Positions 45,616 to 57,080 of a stretch of 64,000 nucleotides of DNA are shown in pieces. Numbering within the stretch: position 1 is the first letter of the stretch; each line of letters starts with the position of its first letter. The notes beneath the pieces were generated by a model, which had not been told where the DNA came from, ran no database searches, and saw nothing but the letters and a program-made list of their open reading frames with translations. The position numbers were made by a program, and so were the translations under genes. This DNA is from Bullera alba (Eukaryota; Basidiomycota; Tremellomycetes; Tremellales; Bulleraceae): positions 6,721,198 to 6,785,197 of the forward strand of contig BCIX01000001.1 of the NCBI GenBank assembly GCA_001600095.1. The letters are read 5' to 3'.

Positions 45616-46925
45616 ATGTCGACTAGCAAAATGAAGGTTTTAGCGCTGTGCGGATTTACCCAAAACGCATATATCTATTCGAGGCAGGTGTGTCGCTTCA
45701 TCACAACTTCACCATACTTTTGCTGACTAATTCAGCTTGGAGCTATCAGGAAAGCCTGCAAGGATGTCGATTTCGGTGACTGCATCCACAAGGAATCACC
45801 TTACATCTGCTGACTCCTTGATAACCAGTATTCCTCGAACCACCTCACATAGTCCAGAAAGCAGACATGCCCTGGGCGTCGAATATGGACGACTTTGGCT
45901 CTAGCGCCACTACGGAAGAGGAGCAGCAGTCGCCCGAGACGACACCCAGGGCATGGTGGCTGAGCAGCGGGGACAAAAAGACATACCGACGTGAGTATGT
46001 CACGACGTGGGCCCATCGAGCCAGGTAGGCTCATTATCGTTTGGTAGTCTTCGACGAAACGGTGTCGTATCTGCATAAAGCTTTGATAGAACAAGGGCCT
46101 TTTGACGTGAGCGAGGCAAAGCCCTTAAATCTGCGTCGTGCTGATGGATCTTCCTCAGGGCATATTAGGCTTCTCGCAAGGAGCGTGTATGGCAGCGACT
46201 CTTGCTGCTTTGGTAAGTCGCCGGCTATGGGCTCACTGTCAAAGCTCACAGCGGAACGTTTAGCTGGAGAAGCCCGGACTACACGCAAACTTCCCTTCAG
46301 AACCCAGCATCCCTAAGTTCAAGTGTGAGTTCCTCAGCCTCTCATTCGTCACAGCAGCACCTTACGGCGTTGGCTTCAGTTGTCATCTCAGTCGGAGGGT
46401 TCCTACCCGTGGCGTCAGATCCCTCGTTCATCCCATACTTCCCACTACCGCAGCATCTCCCGGTACTGCATGTCATGGGGAAGAACGACACTTTGGTTAC
46501 TCCTGAGCGTAGTCAGTCGCTGGTCGATGCCTGCCTAAACTCAAGGGTGGAGCTTCATGATGGAGGTGAGTCGATCTTTCTCTGCAATGTTGCGTGTGAC
46601 TGACACACTCAGGCCACTTTACACCGTCAAAGGCGTCATGGCGACATTTCCTACAGTACGTCGAATTCGATAGCGAGGTAGGGCCAGGCTGATGACTTTG
46701 CGTAGTGCCTACATATTGTCTTTCGCGGATGGAGGGAGTGCCGGGGATGTGGGACCTATCGCCTCGTTTGGCCCTTCGGGCGCGAACACCCCTAAGACGG
46801 GCACAGTACCCAATACCCCTCGCCCGTCATCGCCTAATCCCTCGTCTCAAGCTACGCCCGACAAGCCTACGGACTCAAGCAAAGGTGGCTCTTCCGCTGA
46901 GGATCCAGCTCCATCGGCTTCGTGA
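45616..46925 (+). CDS. FSH1-family serine hydrolase
   Basis: An alpha/beta-hydrolase of the FSH1 (yeast Fsh1-3, human OVCA2) family, about 300 residues with seven or so introns. It begins MSTSKMKVLALCGFTQNAYI, the standard first strand and oxyanion GFTQN motif of the family. Then VFLEPPHIVQK, a cap segment rich in acidic and tryptophan residues (RAWWLSSGDKKTYR), the nucleophile elbow GILGFSQGACMAATLAAL (Ser in GFSQG), VVISVGGFLP, the acid strand HVMGKNDTLVTPERS and the catalytic His in DGGHFTPS. The triad is complete. Family members are cytosolic esterases acting on short- to medium-chain acyl substrates. An unusual Pro/Ser/Thr-rich tail of about 70 residues (GTVPNTPRPSSPNPSSQ) follows the domain; it is not normal for the family and might be disordered or partly 3' UTR if the last splice is wrong. 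Confidence 0.85.
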
Positions 46926-47135
46926 GCATGATGCTGTTCGGCAGGATCGACGTTGCATCTATACCACTTGATGCAAATGCACAGGGCAATCGTGAAAATT
47001 ACAAATCGTTCGGGTATCATGATTCAAGATACTGATGTCAGCTGCTTTCGTAACGCACAGAACCCAAGAAACATTGTCCGTCTTCTCACGCCCAGCTCGT
47101 TTCCGTCTCTCACTTTCCCCTCTTTAGAACGCACA

Positions 47136-50100
47136 TCAAGCCACATTCTCGCTTCCGCTTTCGTCCGTCTCTGCCAATTGTGGAGTTTGACTCCTACTGA
47201 TGCTCATGCTCTTTCCCAGATCCGCGCTGTTACGGCCCTTTAGCACTGGCAGACTGGTTCTTCTGCCCAGCTGACTGACCGTGGGGGCTGTGGGCGTTGT
47301 TGGCTTTCCCATCTTTCCGGCAGCTCGCCTCTCCGGTGTCCTATTGTGCTTGACGCTTGGACCTAGTGGAGTCGGCGTCATAGAACTTCGAGCCCTTTGT
47401 GTGGGAGTGACCATTGGCGAAGCGGGAATAGAGCTCAGGGAATCTCGCTTGGTACCACCTGTTCGGAGGGAGGATTGGGATAAGGACTGGCTGAGTCGAC
47501 GGGTCGGCATTGGAGTGACGTCGTTTGACATACTTGCGCGATTGGTTCGACCGGTAGATGCAGCAAGCGAAGCGCCTTGCAGACCCTTGGAGGACTTTGG
47601 TCTTGGTGTACCCGTCCCCAATTGCCTTTGCAGGAGTATCAACTCTGTCTGCTTCGAGTCGAGCGCCACATTGAGCAACTCCTTGTCCTGCTCGAGAGAA
47701 GCCACCTTCTTCTCCAGGTCCACAGAGTTGAGCTCTCGAGTCGATGAATCCCTCCTGATGTCCTCGATCGTCTTGGTCAGATTGGCATTTGCAAGAGAGA
47801 GGCAGTCGATTTCCGAGGTGTACGTGTTCAACCTGGACTTCAGGTCTGCCGACGTCGATTTCTCCACTTCGAGCGAGGTGATGGCCGAAGTGATGGCCTC
47901 GTCGCGGCTGTGAAGCTGAGTCTGCAGATCCTCCACCTGACCGGACAATGTCTCGACCAGCCTCTCGAGGTCTTTCAGTTTGCGGTGATCACCAGAGGAC
48001 TCCATTTCGAGCTTCTCCTCGGCTTTCCTGAGCGACTCTCGCAGGAAATCCAGTTCTCCATCTTGAACACTGATTGTCGAGGATCGCATTTTGAGCGTCG
48101 AATTGACATCCGCGAGCTCAGTCTCCATCGATCGTACTCGGAGGTTGGAGTGAGCAAGCTGGCCTCGAGCCTCGATGAGTTGTTGCTGAAGTCCCGACAG
48201 CGACTCGTCATCTCCGGCAGTCGAGTTGAGTAGGTCGAGCAGCTAGAAGATGATTAGCTCATATCGACTTTTGGGTTTAGCTGTAACTTACCTCTTGCTT
48301 CTCTTGCTCTAGGGACATCTTAGCGCCCTCCAGTTCCTCCTTCTCCTCTTCCACCATCCTCAGAATTGACTCGCTCTCGGCTAGCTTGTCAGTAAGTTCC
48401 GCGTAGTCTTCCCTCAGTCCCGCCAAGTCCTCTTCCAAGACTTGATTTCTTCCAGCCAGCTCATCCCGTTCATCTCGGGTGGGCTCAAGCTGACTGATAG
48501 CTTCTTTCTCCCTCGAGTTTGCTTCCTCCAGGGCAGACTCTGCTTCCACCAGTAATCCCTCCAGGCGCTTGACCTCCATCTGGCCCTTGGCGATCTTCTC
48601 ATCTGTGGCATAATTGATCGTCCTCAGTTTGTCCCTCAACACCGCAATGATGCTCTCTTTGGCGTTCATCGTGCGCAGGGCATTCTTCAGATCCGCATCC
48701 GCTTGCTTAATGTCATGCTCGCTCTCCTCCAACCTGCTTTCCAACGAGGCGATCCTGCCATCCTTCTCCCCGGCTTCGTCTCTCAGCTTGGAGAGATCTT
48801 GTTGTCGTTGGGTCTGACGGGTTTGCAGATCGATGATGCGCTCATCCTTGACTTTGATCGCTTTGGTGAGTCGGGCCAACTCGGCTTCCCGCTCGATACC
48901 GATTTTGAGGAGGTCCTCGACCTCTTCCACTCGAGCAGTCTGGATTGCCAACTCATCCTTAAGTGTCGATATTACCGCTTCGTAGTGACCAGAGCGCTCA
49001 GTCTGGGCGTCTTGAGCCGAAGCGAGCTCCGTCTCCGCCTTGGTAATGCTTGCTTGCAACTCCACAATGGCGGACTGAGCGGCAGACTTCTCTAATTCGT
49101 GACGTCCGTTCTGGGTTTGTAGAGTAGTGACCTCTTTACGAAGCGCGCGGGTGTCTGCTGCTTCCTGCTCGAGCTGCTCGACTCGTTCCTGGGCTTGAGC
49201 ATACTCCACCTCGAGGGAAGATAGGCGCTCGGCAAGGTCGTCATGGGCGATTTGAAGCGTGTCGAAGTATCCCTCGTTCTCGGTCACTGCTCCTTGAAGC
49301 TGCTCAAGGGCTTTCGAAGAGTCAGCTTTATCCTAAGGGGATGACCGTCTAGCTCACCCTCTTTGTGATTGGCTTCTTGCTGATCCAGTTCGTCCTTCAG
49401 ATCTTCAAGCTCTGCTCTAAGTCAGTCGCAGCTCGTGAACACACTGACTCTGACTCACCAAGCTCCTTCAGACGTAGCTGCTCCTCTCCCCTTGTGTCCA
49501 CCGGGACAATGGAGTGCCTCCTAGCCCTGGCGTTCGACTCTCTTAACGCCTTCAGCTCCCGACGCAGGCTTTCAATCTCCAATTCCATCTGCCCGACCTG
49601 CTGCATAGCCCGGTCCTTCTCCGCTTGGATCGACTTCGCATGCTGGCTATGAGCGTCCAGCAGCTGCTGCGACAAAGGGAGTGGGGGCGCAGAGTGGTGG
49701 TGACGGTGTACGAAGGCGTTGTCGCTCGAGACGGAAATGGCGGAGTCAGCGGCTGACTGTGGTCCAGTTGAATCACCCTCGTCGAGGGGTGTCATGGCAA
49801 ACCCTGGCGTGTAGTATTCGGTCCGCGATGTGAGGACTGAAGAGGGAGTCTGACCATGGCCGAGGTGTATGTGCTGACTGGTTGTCGAAGTGACTGACGC
49901 CGTTGCGACAGAAGATGGCGTTTCTCGGATAGTGGACAGTGTCGTCCTGCGGAAGATATCGATTTCGACACTGGACTCTCCTTCTTGGTCGATTTCTTCA
50001 CCCTCGATCTCGTGGTCTTCATCAGAAGCAGAATTCTGACTGTCGACCAGCGAGGTATCGCCTTGTTGGTTTTCAGGATCGTGCTCATCCTCGTCTTCAT

Positions 50101-51843
50101 CGGCCTCGGCGAGGTGTTCCATGCCGTGGGCAGTGTTAGTCGTCTTTACCGAACCAGGCGAAGCCATGCCGGGGATGGGAGCACCAAAGGCATCGAGGGA
50201 CATGCGCTTAGTGACCATAGGCGAGAGCTTGACTTCGAATGGCGAAGATGAGCGTCCTGCCGAGCCTGTCGATGCGCTCTGTCTTCCTGAAACGGGCAAG
50301 AAGGACGATGAGGAAGAGTGGGAGGATGTGGAACCAGGACCATACATGTCTCGGGAGAAGAATCTTATGGCTAAAGGACAGTAAGCAAAACTCAGCTGTA
50401 AGCGACTCGTTCACTCACCGTTCTTACCATGTTTCGCATCCATGAGTACACCTCGGCGGAGGTCCTCTTTGGTGCCACCAGGGGTACCACCCGGCAGTTG
50501 TTCATCCTTGACCAGTATATCCAGGCCGTCATCTAGCTCAACTGTTCTACCAGAAGCAGTGAGTGGAAGGAAGTCATCCGGAGCAGGAGTGTAATCATCG
50601 CCGCCGCTGCCAAAGAAGTCGGTATCGTCCGAATCATGGTACACGGTCTTCGGAAAGGGTCTGGGCAGGGGTACTGGATGTGGATGCTGAGTGGTGAAAG
50701 GGTGATAGTTTGCCGTATATTGCAAGTATGAACGTCTCGGCGAGGATTGTGGAGGAGAGGACAGATGACCTATTTGATATTAGCTTGGCCGACTTCCATA
50801 GGGAGTGTCACTTACGGACTGGACTGGACGAATTACTCTTCGCCGGAGAAGCATCTTGGATTTCACTGTGACTCGCTGCCCTCTTTCGAAGCTTGTTCCG
50901 GGGAGAAGTGTCTTCCGGGCTACGTTCGCCTACGCTGAAGTCGAATTGGAAACGCATCCTCCTCATTCTTACACTCTCGGGAGTGACCTCGTTTGGATGG
51001 TGGATCGCAATCGAGGGAGTCGGCGATGGAACAGGTTTGCGTCGGGTGGCTCTGCTAGATGTGGAACGAGCTTGAGGGGTTCGTGAAGCATGTTGAGGGG
51101 TGACTGAACGCTTGTAGAGCTCGGATGAGAGGGGAGGGCGATATTGAGCTTTCGGGAGAGGGGGATAGGGATCATTCTCTCCGCTCGAGCGGACTGCAAA
51201 AGCTCAGCACTGTCGACGTGCCACATAATCTTAGGCTGTACTTACCGTTGAGATCCTGACTCAATCGGAGATCTCTAGGAAGACTCTTGCTCCCTTTGAG
51301 GCTACCTTTCCTCATGAGGCGCTTCTTCGGACTGGGCGACTGCTCCATCTGTACCTGGGCGACTCGGGTACCAAGGTCGAAAGACGATAGAGGCGATTTG
51401 GCAAAGTGATCGTATTGGTCATTCTGGGGTGAGGGCGGAATCGGGGATCGAGCCTTTTGTTTACTCTGTCTCTTGGACTTTGATCGCATGGCAGACAACG
51501 AAGGGTGATGCGCCAATGAACGAAGGATGGACGGAGCTCTTGTCTTTGACGGCGAAGAGATTGTCTTCGCATGGAAGTCCGGGATTGGTGTGTATCCTGC
51601 GTTTGAAGATCTCAGCACAATTACCAAACTCGCACTGCTAGCATTGCGCTCACCGTCTCTGAACCCTTCGGTAGGCTCTTCCAAAGAGGAGGAGTCATTC
51701 TTGCCCCCGCTGTCGGTAGTTCTAGTCTCCAGAGATGTAGACGGTCTTCCATCGCCGTTGACGGGGGTGAACCTGCCTCTGGCGCTGGATGGGGGTCGGG
51801 CATGGAACGGATTGATACGATTCCACAGAGACGGATGCTCCAT
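47136..51843 (-). CDS. Large coiled-coil protein of unknown function
   Basis: One long gene of about 1,450 residues with six or so introns; the exons join in a single open frame. The start is MEHPSLWNRINPFHARPPSS at 51843. Residues 1 to about 650 are disordered, basic and Ser/Pro-rich (KSKRQSKQKARSPIPPSPQ, KKRLMRKGSLKGSKS), then acidic around AEADEDEDEHDPEN near 50080. From about 49700 downward comes a coiled coil of about 650 residues with heptads rich in Glu, Leu, Lys and Gln. The last 130 residues are again basic and Ser/Thr-Pro-rich (VTPTQRARSSMTPTPLGP) and end SGSENVA. The plan, basic ends with many S/T-P sites around a long coil, resembles spindle-pole, septum or microtubule-associated scaffolds. 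I see no CAP-Gly, EB1-binding SxIP or kinesin motor, and could not assign a family. Confidence 0.75.
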
Positions 51844-52229
51844 GACGAAGTGCTGGGAGCGAGTCGAGAGAGTGTAATCGAGATAAAGGTGCAACGATGA
51901 AAGCAAACATGAGATGTCAATGTTATTTCCATGTCGAGGTACCACCTATGAGTAGATCGAGTCGATCAACGTCGAGTAGATGACCATCAACCAACGGCGC
52001 AAACAATCCTTGCGCCGTGTTTCAAGTGGACCAACAAAGTGGAGGTGCGTGTTTCATCAGCGTGATCATTCTCTTCCTCCTCGTATTAGTTGCTGTGTTG
52101 CGTGGAACGCGTTTCATGCCGCAGCAAATGGTACTGTAGAATCAAAGTAAAAGTAGCGAATAGTATAGTTTTTTTCCAACCGTCTCAAACACGATCTCAC
52201 ATCTATTCTCCTTGACAAAGCCAAACTCC
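51844..52229. other. Intergenic gap
   Basis: 386 bases with the coiled-coil gene promoter and the INO1 3' end; no other feature recognised. Confidence 0.55.
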
Positions 52230-54226
52230 CTACCAGGTCCTGGTGTTGAGGAGGAGATCGCCAGAGTGCTCCAGACCCAAGCAAGCCTTGAGGAACATCT
52301 CCAGTCCGTTCCTCTGTCGGCTCAAGCTGTTGACAACGTCGGTGCCGGGCTTGACCAGCGGCGCTTTGAGCATGTAGGACAGGAGTGACAGAACAGAGTA
52401 GAGAGGCTTGAAGTCTCCCTCCTCGGTCTTGGCGACGTCTCGGTAGGTGATTCGAGTGAGTAGCTCGGCGAGGATGGCCAGGTCGAAGATCAACGGGGTG
52501 GCGAGGAGAGAGTCCTCGCACTCATTGAAGATGTTCTGAGGCATACGTCAGTCACGGTTGATCCAGTGTATACGCTGCTACTCACCATGACGTTTCGACC
52601 ACCCATGAGGAGTTCAGAGTAGTACTCGTCGATCGCTCGCTCTGAGAGGAGTCAGCGCAGAATCAAAGCCTCCGGGCGACAGAATACTTACTGGAGTCTC
52701 CTACAGCCGGGACGTGCTTGATTACGACAATGTGGTCCGGGTGCTCGCCCTTCTTGTGGACCTCACCGGTCTCTTGGGTGAGCTGAGCCGCGGTCTTGTA
52801 AAGCACCGGGTTGGCAGCTACCATGTCGTCGACCTACACACATCACGTCAGCTAAAACGAGATACGAGTGCAGCCTTTCGACTCACGACACTGGACTTGG
52901 AGATCTCCTTGGACCTGAACTGCTTCTGGCTGCTCAAGTTCTTTCCGTCGTTGTTACCGAGGTGGTTGTACGAGGAGATGGAGAGCGGCTTGATACCGGC
53001 GTTGACCAAGAACTCGGCGAGAACACTCTTGACCTTGGTCTGACCAGACTTGAAGTCATCACCACCGATGAACGACTTGTGCTGTTCGGCGAGCTCGATG
53101 CAGCCGGGAACAAAAGTGTTCTGTGGGGAACCATTGATGAACGGCGCACCTTCGAGGATACTGGCAACGGCGAACAAGGTCGAAGGGGACACCTCGTCGT
53201 GGGAAGACTCGATTGCCTTGAGCAGGTTCTCGGCAGTGTCGTTGACACCTGGAAGGATCTCGGCGTATCGCTCAGTGTTGGCGGTCCAGAGGACGATCAA
53301 GTTGTCGAGATCATTCTCCGACTTGAAGTTGCGGATGTCGGCCCTGAGTTTCTCGAGGTGCTCTTGCTTGTTGTCACCGGGAATGAGGTTGTCGGCTCGG
53401 TCTGCCTGGTTGGCGGCGATGAAGTCGGGGTCTGCGTTTGTTCAGTTTGGCTCTCGGACATGTCAACTACACCTCAAACTCACAGTAGATACTTGGCATC
53501 GGCTTGATGCTCTTCATGTGAGGCACAAGCTGCCTCTGCAAGTCGTACTCGAGGACCTTGGCTCGCTCCATCGCCTTGTCAAGTGGAACACCGGAAATGT
53601 CCCATCCACCGATGATGAAATCGTTGGGGTGGACCATTGGAAGCATCTCAGAGACAGGGACGAAGACGTCCTTGCCGGTCTCTGGCTCGGTTCCGATCCT
53701 CACAGTGGAGGCTCGGACAAGAGAACCGATGTAGTTTGGCTGTTGAAGGCCATTCTTGGTGTTCCAGGAGATGTTGTGCTTGTTGGCGAGGTGAGTCGCG
53801 ACCACAGTCGTACCGTTGTTACCACCGAGACCGACAAGGAGGAGGCTATGGGGAGTCAGTCGAAGAAGAAGTTGAAACTCAAAAGTGCTCACCCGACTCG
53901 GCCAACCTTGGACTTGGTGAAGAACTCGTAATGCTTCTCAGTCTTGACGACCTTGTACTTGCCATCCGGACCCTCTACATGGTGGTCAGCGCTGCCTCAT
54001 GACCCTGCAACATCGACTCACTGGTCACGTCGGCGCCTCGGTCGGTATACTTTGCTCGGACTCCTTCCGCTTCGTAGACCACACCTTCGCCCTCGACTTG
54101 AAGCAAGCCACCCTCGGGACCACGCTTGGCACTTGCGTGCACGTTCTTCACTTCCTCCCTCCCGTTGGAAGCGGGAAGGGTGAAGGAGTCGTGGTGGTTG
54201 TCAGAATGAATGGCTGTTGGTGACAT
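52230..54226 (-). CDS. INO1: Inositol-3-phosphate synthase
   Basis: Converts glucose-6-phosphate to inositol-3-phosphate using NAD, the first and controlling step of inositol synthesis in the cytosol. About 555 residues with five or six introns. The start is [20 protein letters not shown]. Motifs: [20 protein letters not shown] (NAD-binding GLGGNNG), [86 protein letters not shown] (catalytic-lysine region) and [17 protein letters not shown]. These are near-identical to the eukaryotic family. The C-terminus [20 protein letters not shown] ends at TAG 52230-52232. It is divergent from HTS1. A TATA element and a probable leader intron lie upstream and are listed separately. Confidence 0.97.
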
Positions 54227-54285
54227 TGTTGATTGATGAGAATTGATTGGATGGAAGTTGGGCGGTGGTGTTGTGGGATTTAGTT

Positions 54286-54436
54286 CTGTATAAGAGCTGG
54301 TGCGGCAGTGTGTTTGACGCCGCTACATGGTCACCAATTAGCACAGTGGTCCATTATAGAATGTCGTGAAACCACGACTTTGATGGGCACGTGGGGGGAA
54401 AGAACACGCGGTATTGGCTCTGATCGGATCACTCAC
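54286..54436 (-). other. INO1: Probable 5' UTR intron of INO1
   Basis: A GTGAGTGATCC donor at 54436, a GTGCTAATTGG branch-like site and a CTTATACAG acceptor at 54286. The intron is 151 nt, longer than the coding introns around it, and leaves a leader ending 59 nt before the ATG. Inferred from signals only. Confidence 0.5.
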
Positions 54437-54593
54437 CGGAAGGAGTTATGAGCACTGCAAAGCGAGTTTGAGAACATCAACTGGTACCCTAAGGCGGAGA
54501 GTTGGGTTGTAGAAAGAGCTGTTTGGCTGTGCTGATCTGGTATGTGGGATTGGGTGGAGAGAAGCAAGAAGAGATTGCGATGATGTGTGCCTT

Positions 54594-54599
54594 CTTATA
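54594..54599 (-). promoter_or_regulatory. INO1: Putative INO1 TATA box
   Basis: On the minus strand TATAAG is followed at about 30 nt by CT-rich sequence (CTCTTCTTGCTTCTCTCC), as at many fungal transcription starts. Confidence 0.45.
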
Positions 54600-54927
54600 C
54601 ACGCCAGCCAAAATACCAATGGGGACAGCACAAACAGCCACCACGCGCCATGGGAGGCGCACGGAACGGAACCAAACACGGGTGTCCCCGGGGAAGTTGG
54701 AACACCGCAATCACCCCGTTTCAGCATTTCAGGGTCAAGATCAGTTGAAACGGCCAATCGTTATACGCCGAGACCGAGGAGCGCCGACGTGGCATTAGGG
54801 AGACGGAGTTGCGACGGGATCATCCGTATCAAACACCTGAAACACCGATGACTCAATATTGCCTGACTGGAATTTGGGAATGCAAGTGAGCAGAAAGTAG
54901 TCAAGGTCCACTTTGACCAACCCTTGC

Positions 54928-57053
54928 ATGCTGTCGAGGCTCTCTATCAGACAGCTCATCCCCCGATCAAGATTCCTGTATCAATCGTCCCAAGAAGTCG
55001 ACTTTCGCTCGTATCGCGTACTTCATTCCACAATGAGCGCTCAACCCACCTCTGCGGATATCACCGCGCTCTCCGACAGGATAGCTGTTCTCCAAGTCAA
55101 GATCCGAGAGCTTAAGACGTCAAAGGGAGATGCGACGGCCGAAGTGGAAGAGATGAAGGGCTTGAAGACGACCCTGGCCGCTGCCAAGAAAGCTGCGGCT
55201 GAGGCTGGAGAAGGCCAAGATCAAGGTGCGGGCGGAGGTCTGGTGCTCAAAACGCCAAAGGGAACCATCGACCACAAACCAGAAGCCACATTGTTGAGAA
55301 AGAAGATCTTTGGCACTCTGGAGAGCATCTTTGTCAAATACGGAGGAAGCACCATCGACACGCCAGTCTTCGAACTGAGGGAAATTTTGGCTGGAAAGTA
55401 CGGGGAAGACAGCAAGTTGATCTACGACTTGCAAGATCAGGGAGGAGAGCTGTGTTCGTTGAGATATGACTTGACTGTGAGCTGCAAGCATAGCTGGCTA
55501 TCGCATCTCGAGCTCACACAACATAGGTCCCCTTCGCCCGTTACCTTGCCATGAATGGTGTCGTTGCGATGAAGCGATACCACATCGGAAAAGTCTACCG
55601 TAGAGATCAGCCGGTCATGTCTAAGGGAAGAATGAGGGAGTTCTACCAGTGTGTGAGTGCGCATCAAATCTTGGAATACACGGAGTCGTCTGATTTTACG
55701 CCGCAGGACTTTGACATCGCTGGTACCTACGACGCCATGGTTCCCGACGCCGAGATCCTGTCTGTCTTGTGCGAGGCATTGACCGCTTTGGAGATTGGCG
55801 AGTTCACCGTCAAGATCAATCACCGAAAGATCCTGGACGGTATCTTTGAGCTTGCAGGAGTCCCGGCCGACAAGACGAGAAGCATTTCCAGCGCGGTCGA
55901 TAAACTCGACAAGGTACGTGACTCTAGCTTGATGAAGCAAGGTCGGCGCTGACTGTTTTCCAGTCTCCCTGGAGCGAGGTCAAGCGAGAGATGACGGCTG
56001 AGAAGGGCTTGTCGGAGGACGTGGCCGATAAGATCGGCGAATACGTCGGTCTCAAGGGTTAGACAACTTCAAGAATACACGGATATGAGCAATCTGATCT
56101 TTGCTACAGGCTCTGGGTGGGATCTACTACAGAAACTCGAGTCGGATCCTGCTCTGACTGGAGTCGCGTCCGCGAAAGAGGGATTGGCGGATATGCGCAA
56201 ACTATTCGAGTATCTTGAGGTGTATGGTGTTCTGCAGAAGGTGAGCTCATCTATGGTCTGCGGCAGAATCCAGCAGTTAACAATTTACACAGATGTCCTT
56301 TGACATGTCGCTCGCCCGTGGTTTGGACTACTACACCGGTATCATCTATGAGGCCATCACCGAGCTCTCCGCTCCCCCTTCAATTCCAGCTACACCCTCT
56401 GTCCCTCCTCAAGCAGGTATCAGCTCGAGCGTCCCATCGTCGTCGAAGTCCAAATCGAAGAGCAAAGACGCTAAACCCGCCAAGGACGGCGAAGACGTCG
56501 ACGAGTCTTCCGTCGGAGTCGGATCCATCGCCGCTGGAGGCAGGTATGACAATCTCGTGGGCATGTTCGCTGGCGATGTCAACCACAAGGTGCCATGTGT
56601 AGGTATCAGCTTCGGCCTGGAGAGGTTGTACAGCATCATGGAGATGAAGCGGAAGAAGGATGCCAACAGCAAGATCAGGGGTAAAGAGACGGAAGTTTAC
56701 GTTATGAACTTTGGCAAGGAAGGCTTGTTGAAGGAGCGTATCGGTTTCGCCAAACTGCTCAGAGATAACGGTATCAAGGTGGGTCCCTCAATCGCACACA
56801 CTCGACCTCTTGCTGATAAGTGTAGGCCGAGTTCATGTTCAAAGAGAACCCCAAGGACCGAGCCCAGTTCAGTGCGGCTGATTCTGATCAAATTCCCTTC
56901 GTTGCCATCCTCGCGCCAAAGGAGTTGGCGGCCGGCACCGTGAGAATCAAGCCACAAGTTGGCAAGGACGCCGCTGGGGATAGTAAAGGTGAAGAAGTCA
57001 AGATGACAGAGGTCATCTCGTATTTGAAGCAAAAGCTCGGTCACAGCGCATAA
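54928..57053 (+). CDS. HTS1: Histidyl-tRNA synthetase, dual mitochondrial/cytosolic
   Basis: A class II synthetase charging tRNA-His; about 600 residues, six introns. From the first ATG (54928) the protein begins [20 protein letters not shown], an Arg-rich, acid-poor presequence. A second in-frame ATG at 55033 starts [17 protein letters not shown]. After it comes a WHEP-like helical hairpin ([17 protein letters not shown]), then the catalytic domain: [37 protein letters not shown] (motif 2 region with the histidine-specific RYDLT), [48 protein letters not shown] (HisA) and [16 protein letters not shown] (HisB), then FGLERLYSI (motif 3). A Ser/Lys-rich insert ([10 protein letters not shown]) sits between HisA and HisB. 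The anticodon-binding domain ends KQKLGHSA at TAA 57051-57053. Yeast HTS1 is known to use two starts in the same way. Confidence 0.96.
55033..55035 (+). promoter_or_regulatory. HTS1: Internal start codon for the cytosolic form of HTS1
   Basis: The second in-frame ATG, 35 codons after the first. It has A at -3 (CACAATGAG), while the first ATG has T at -3 (TTGCATGCT). The weak-then-strong order predicts leaky scanning and two products. Confidence 0.75.
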
Positions 57054-57080
57054 ATGGGACATGCATGAATGTCCAGATCG

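Larger units (their letters stand above)
54227..54927. promoter_or_regulatory. Divergent INO1/HTS1 promoter region
   Basis: 701 bp. On the minus strand TATAAG at 54594-54599 precedes a C/T-rich leader and a probable leader intron of INO1. The right half, next to HTS1, shows no TATA box. No perfect CATGTGAAAT-type inositol element of the budding-yeast kind was noticed. Confidence 0.5.

Noticed and set aside
47262..47278. Apparent GTCAGT...CAG intron of 17 nt near the end of the coiled-coil gene
   Set aside because: Too short for splicing, and the frame reads through it without a stop.
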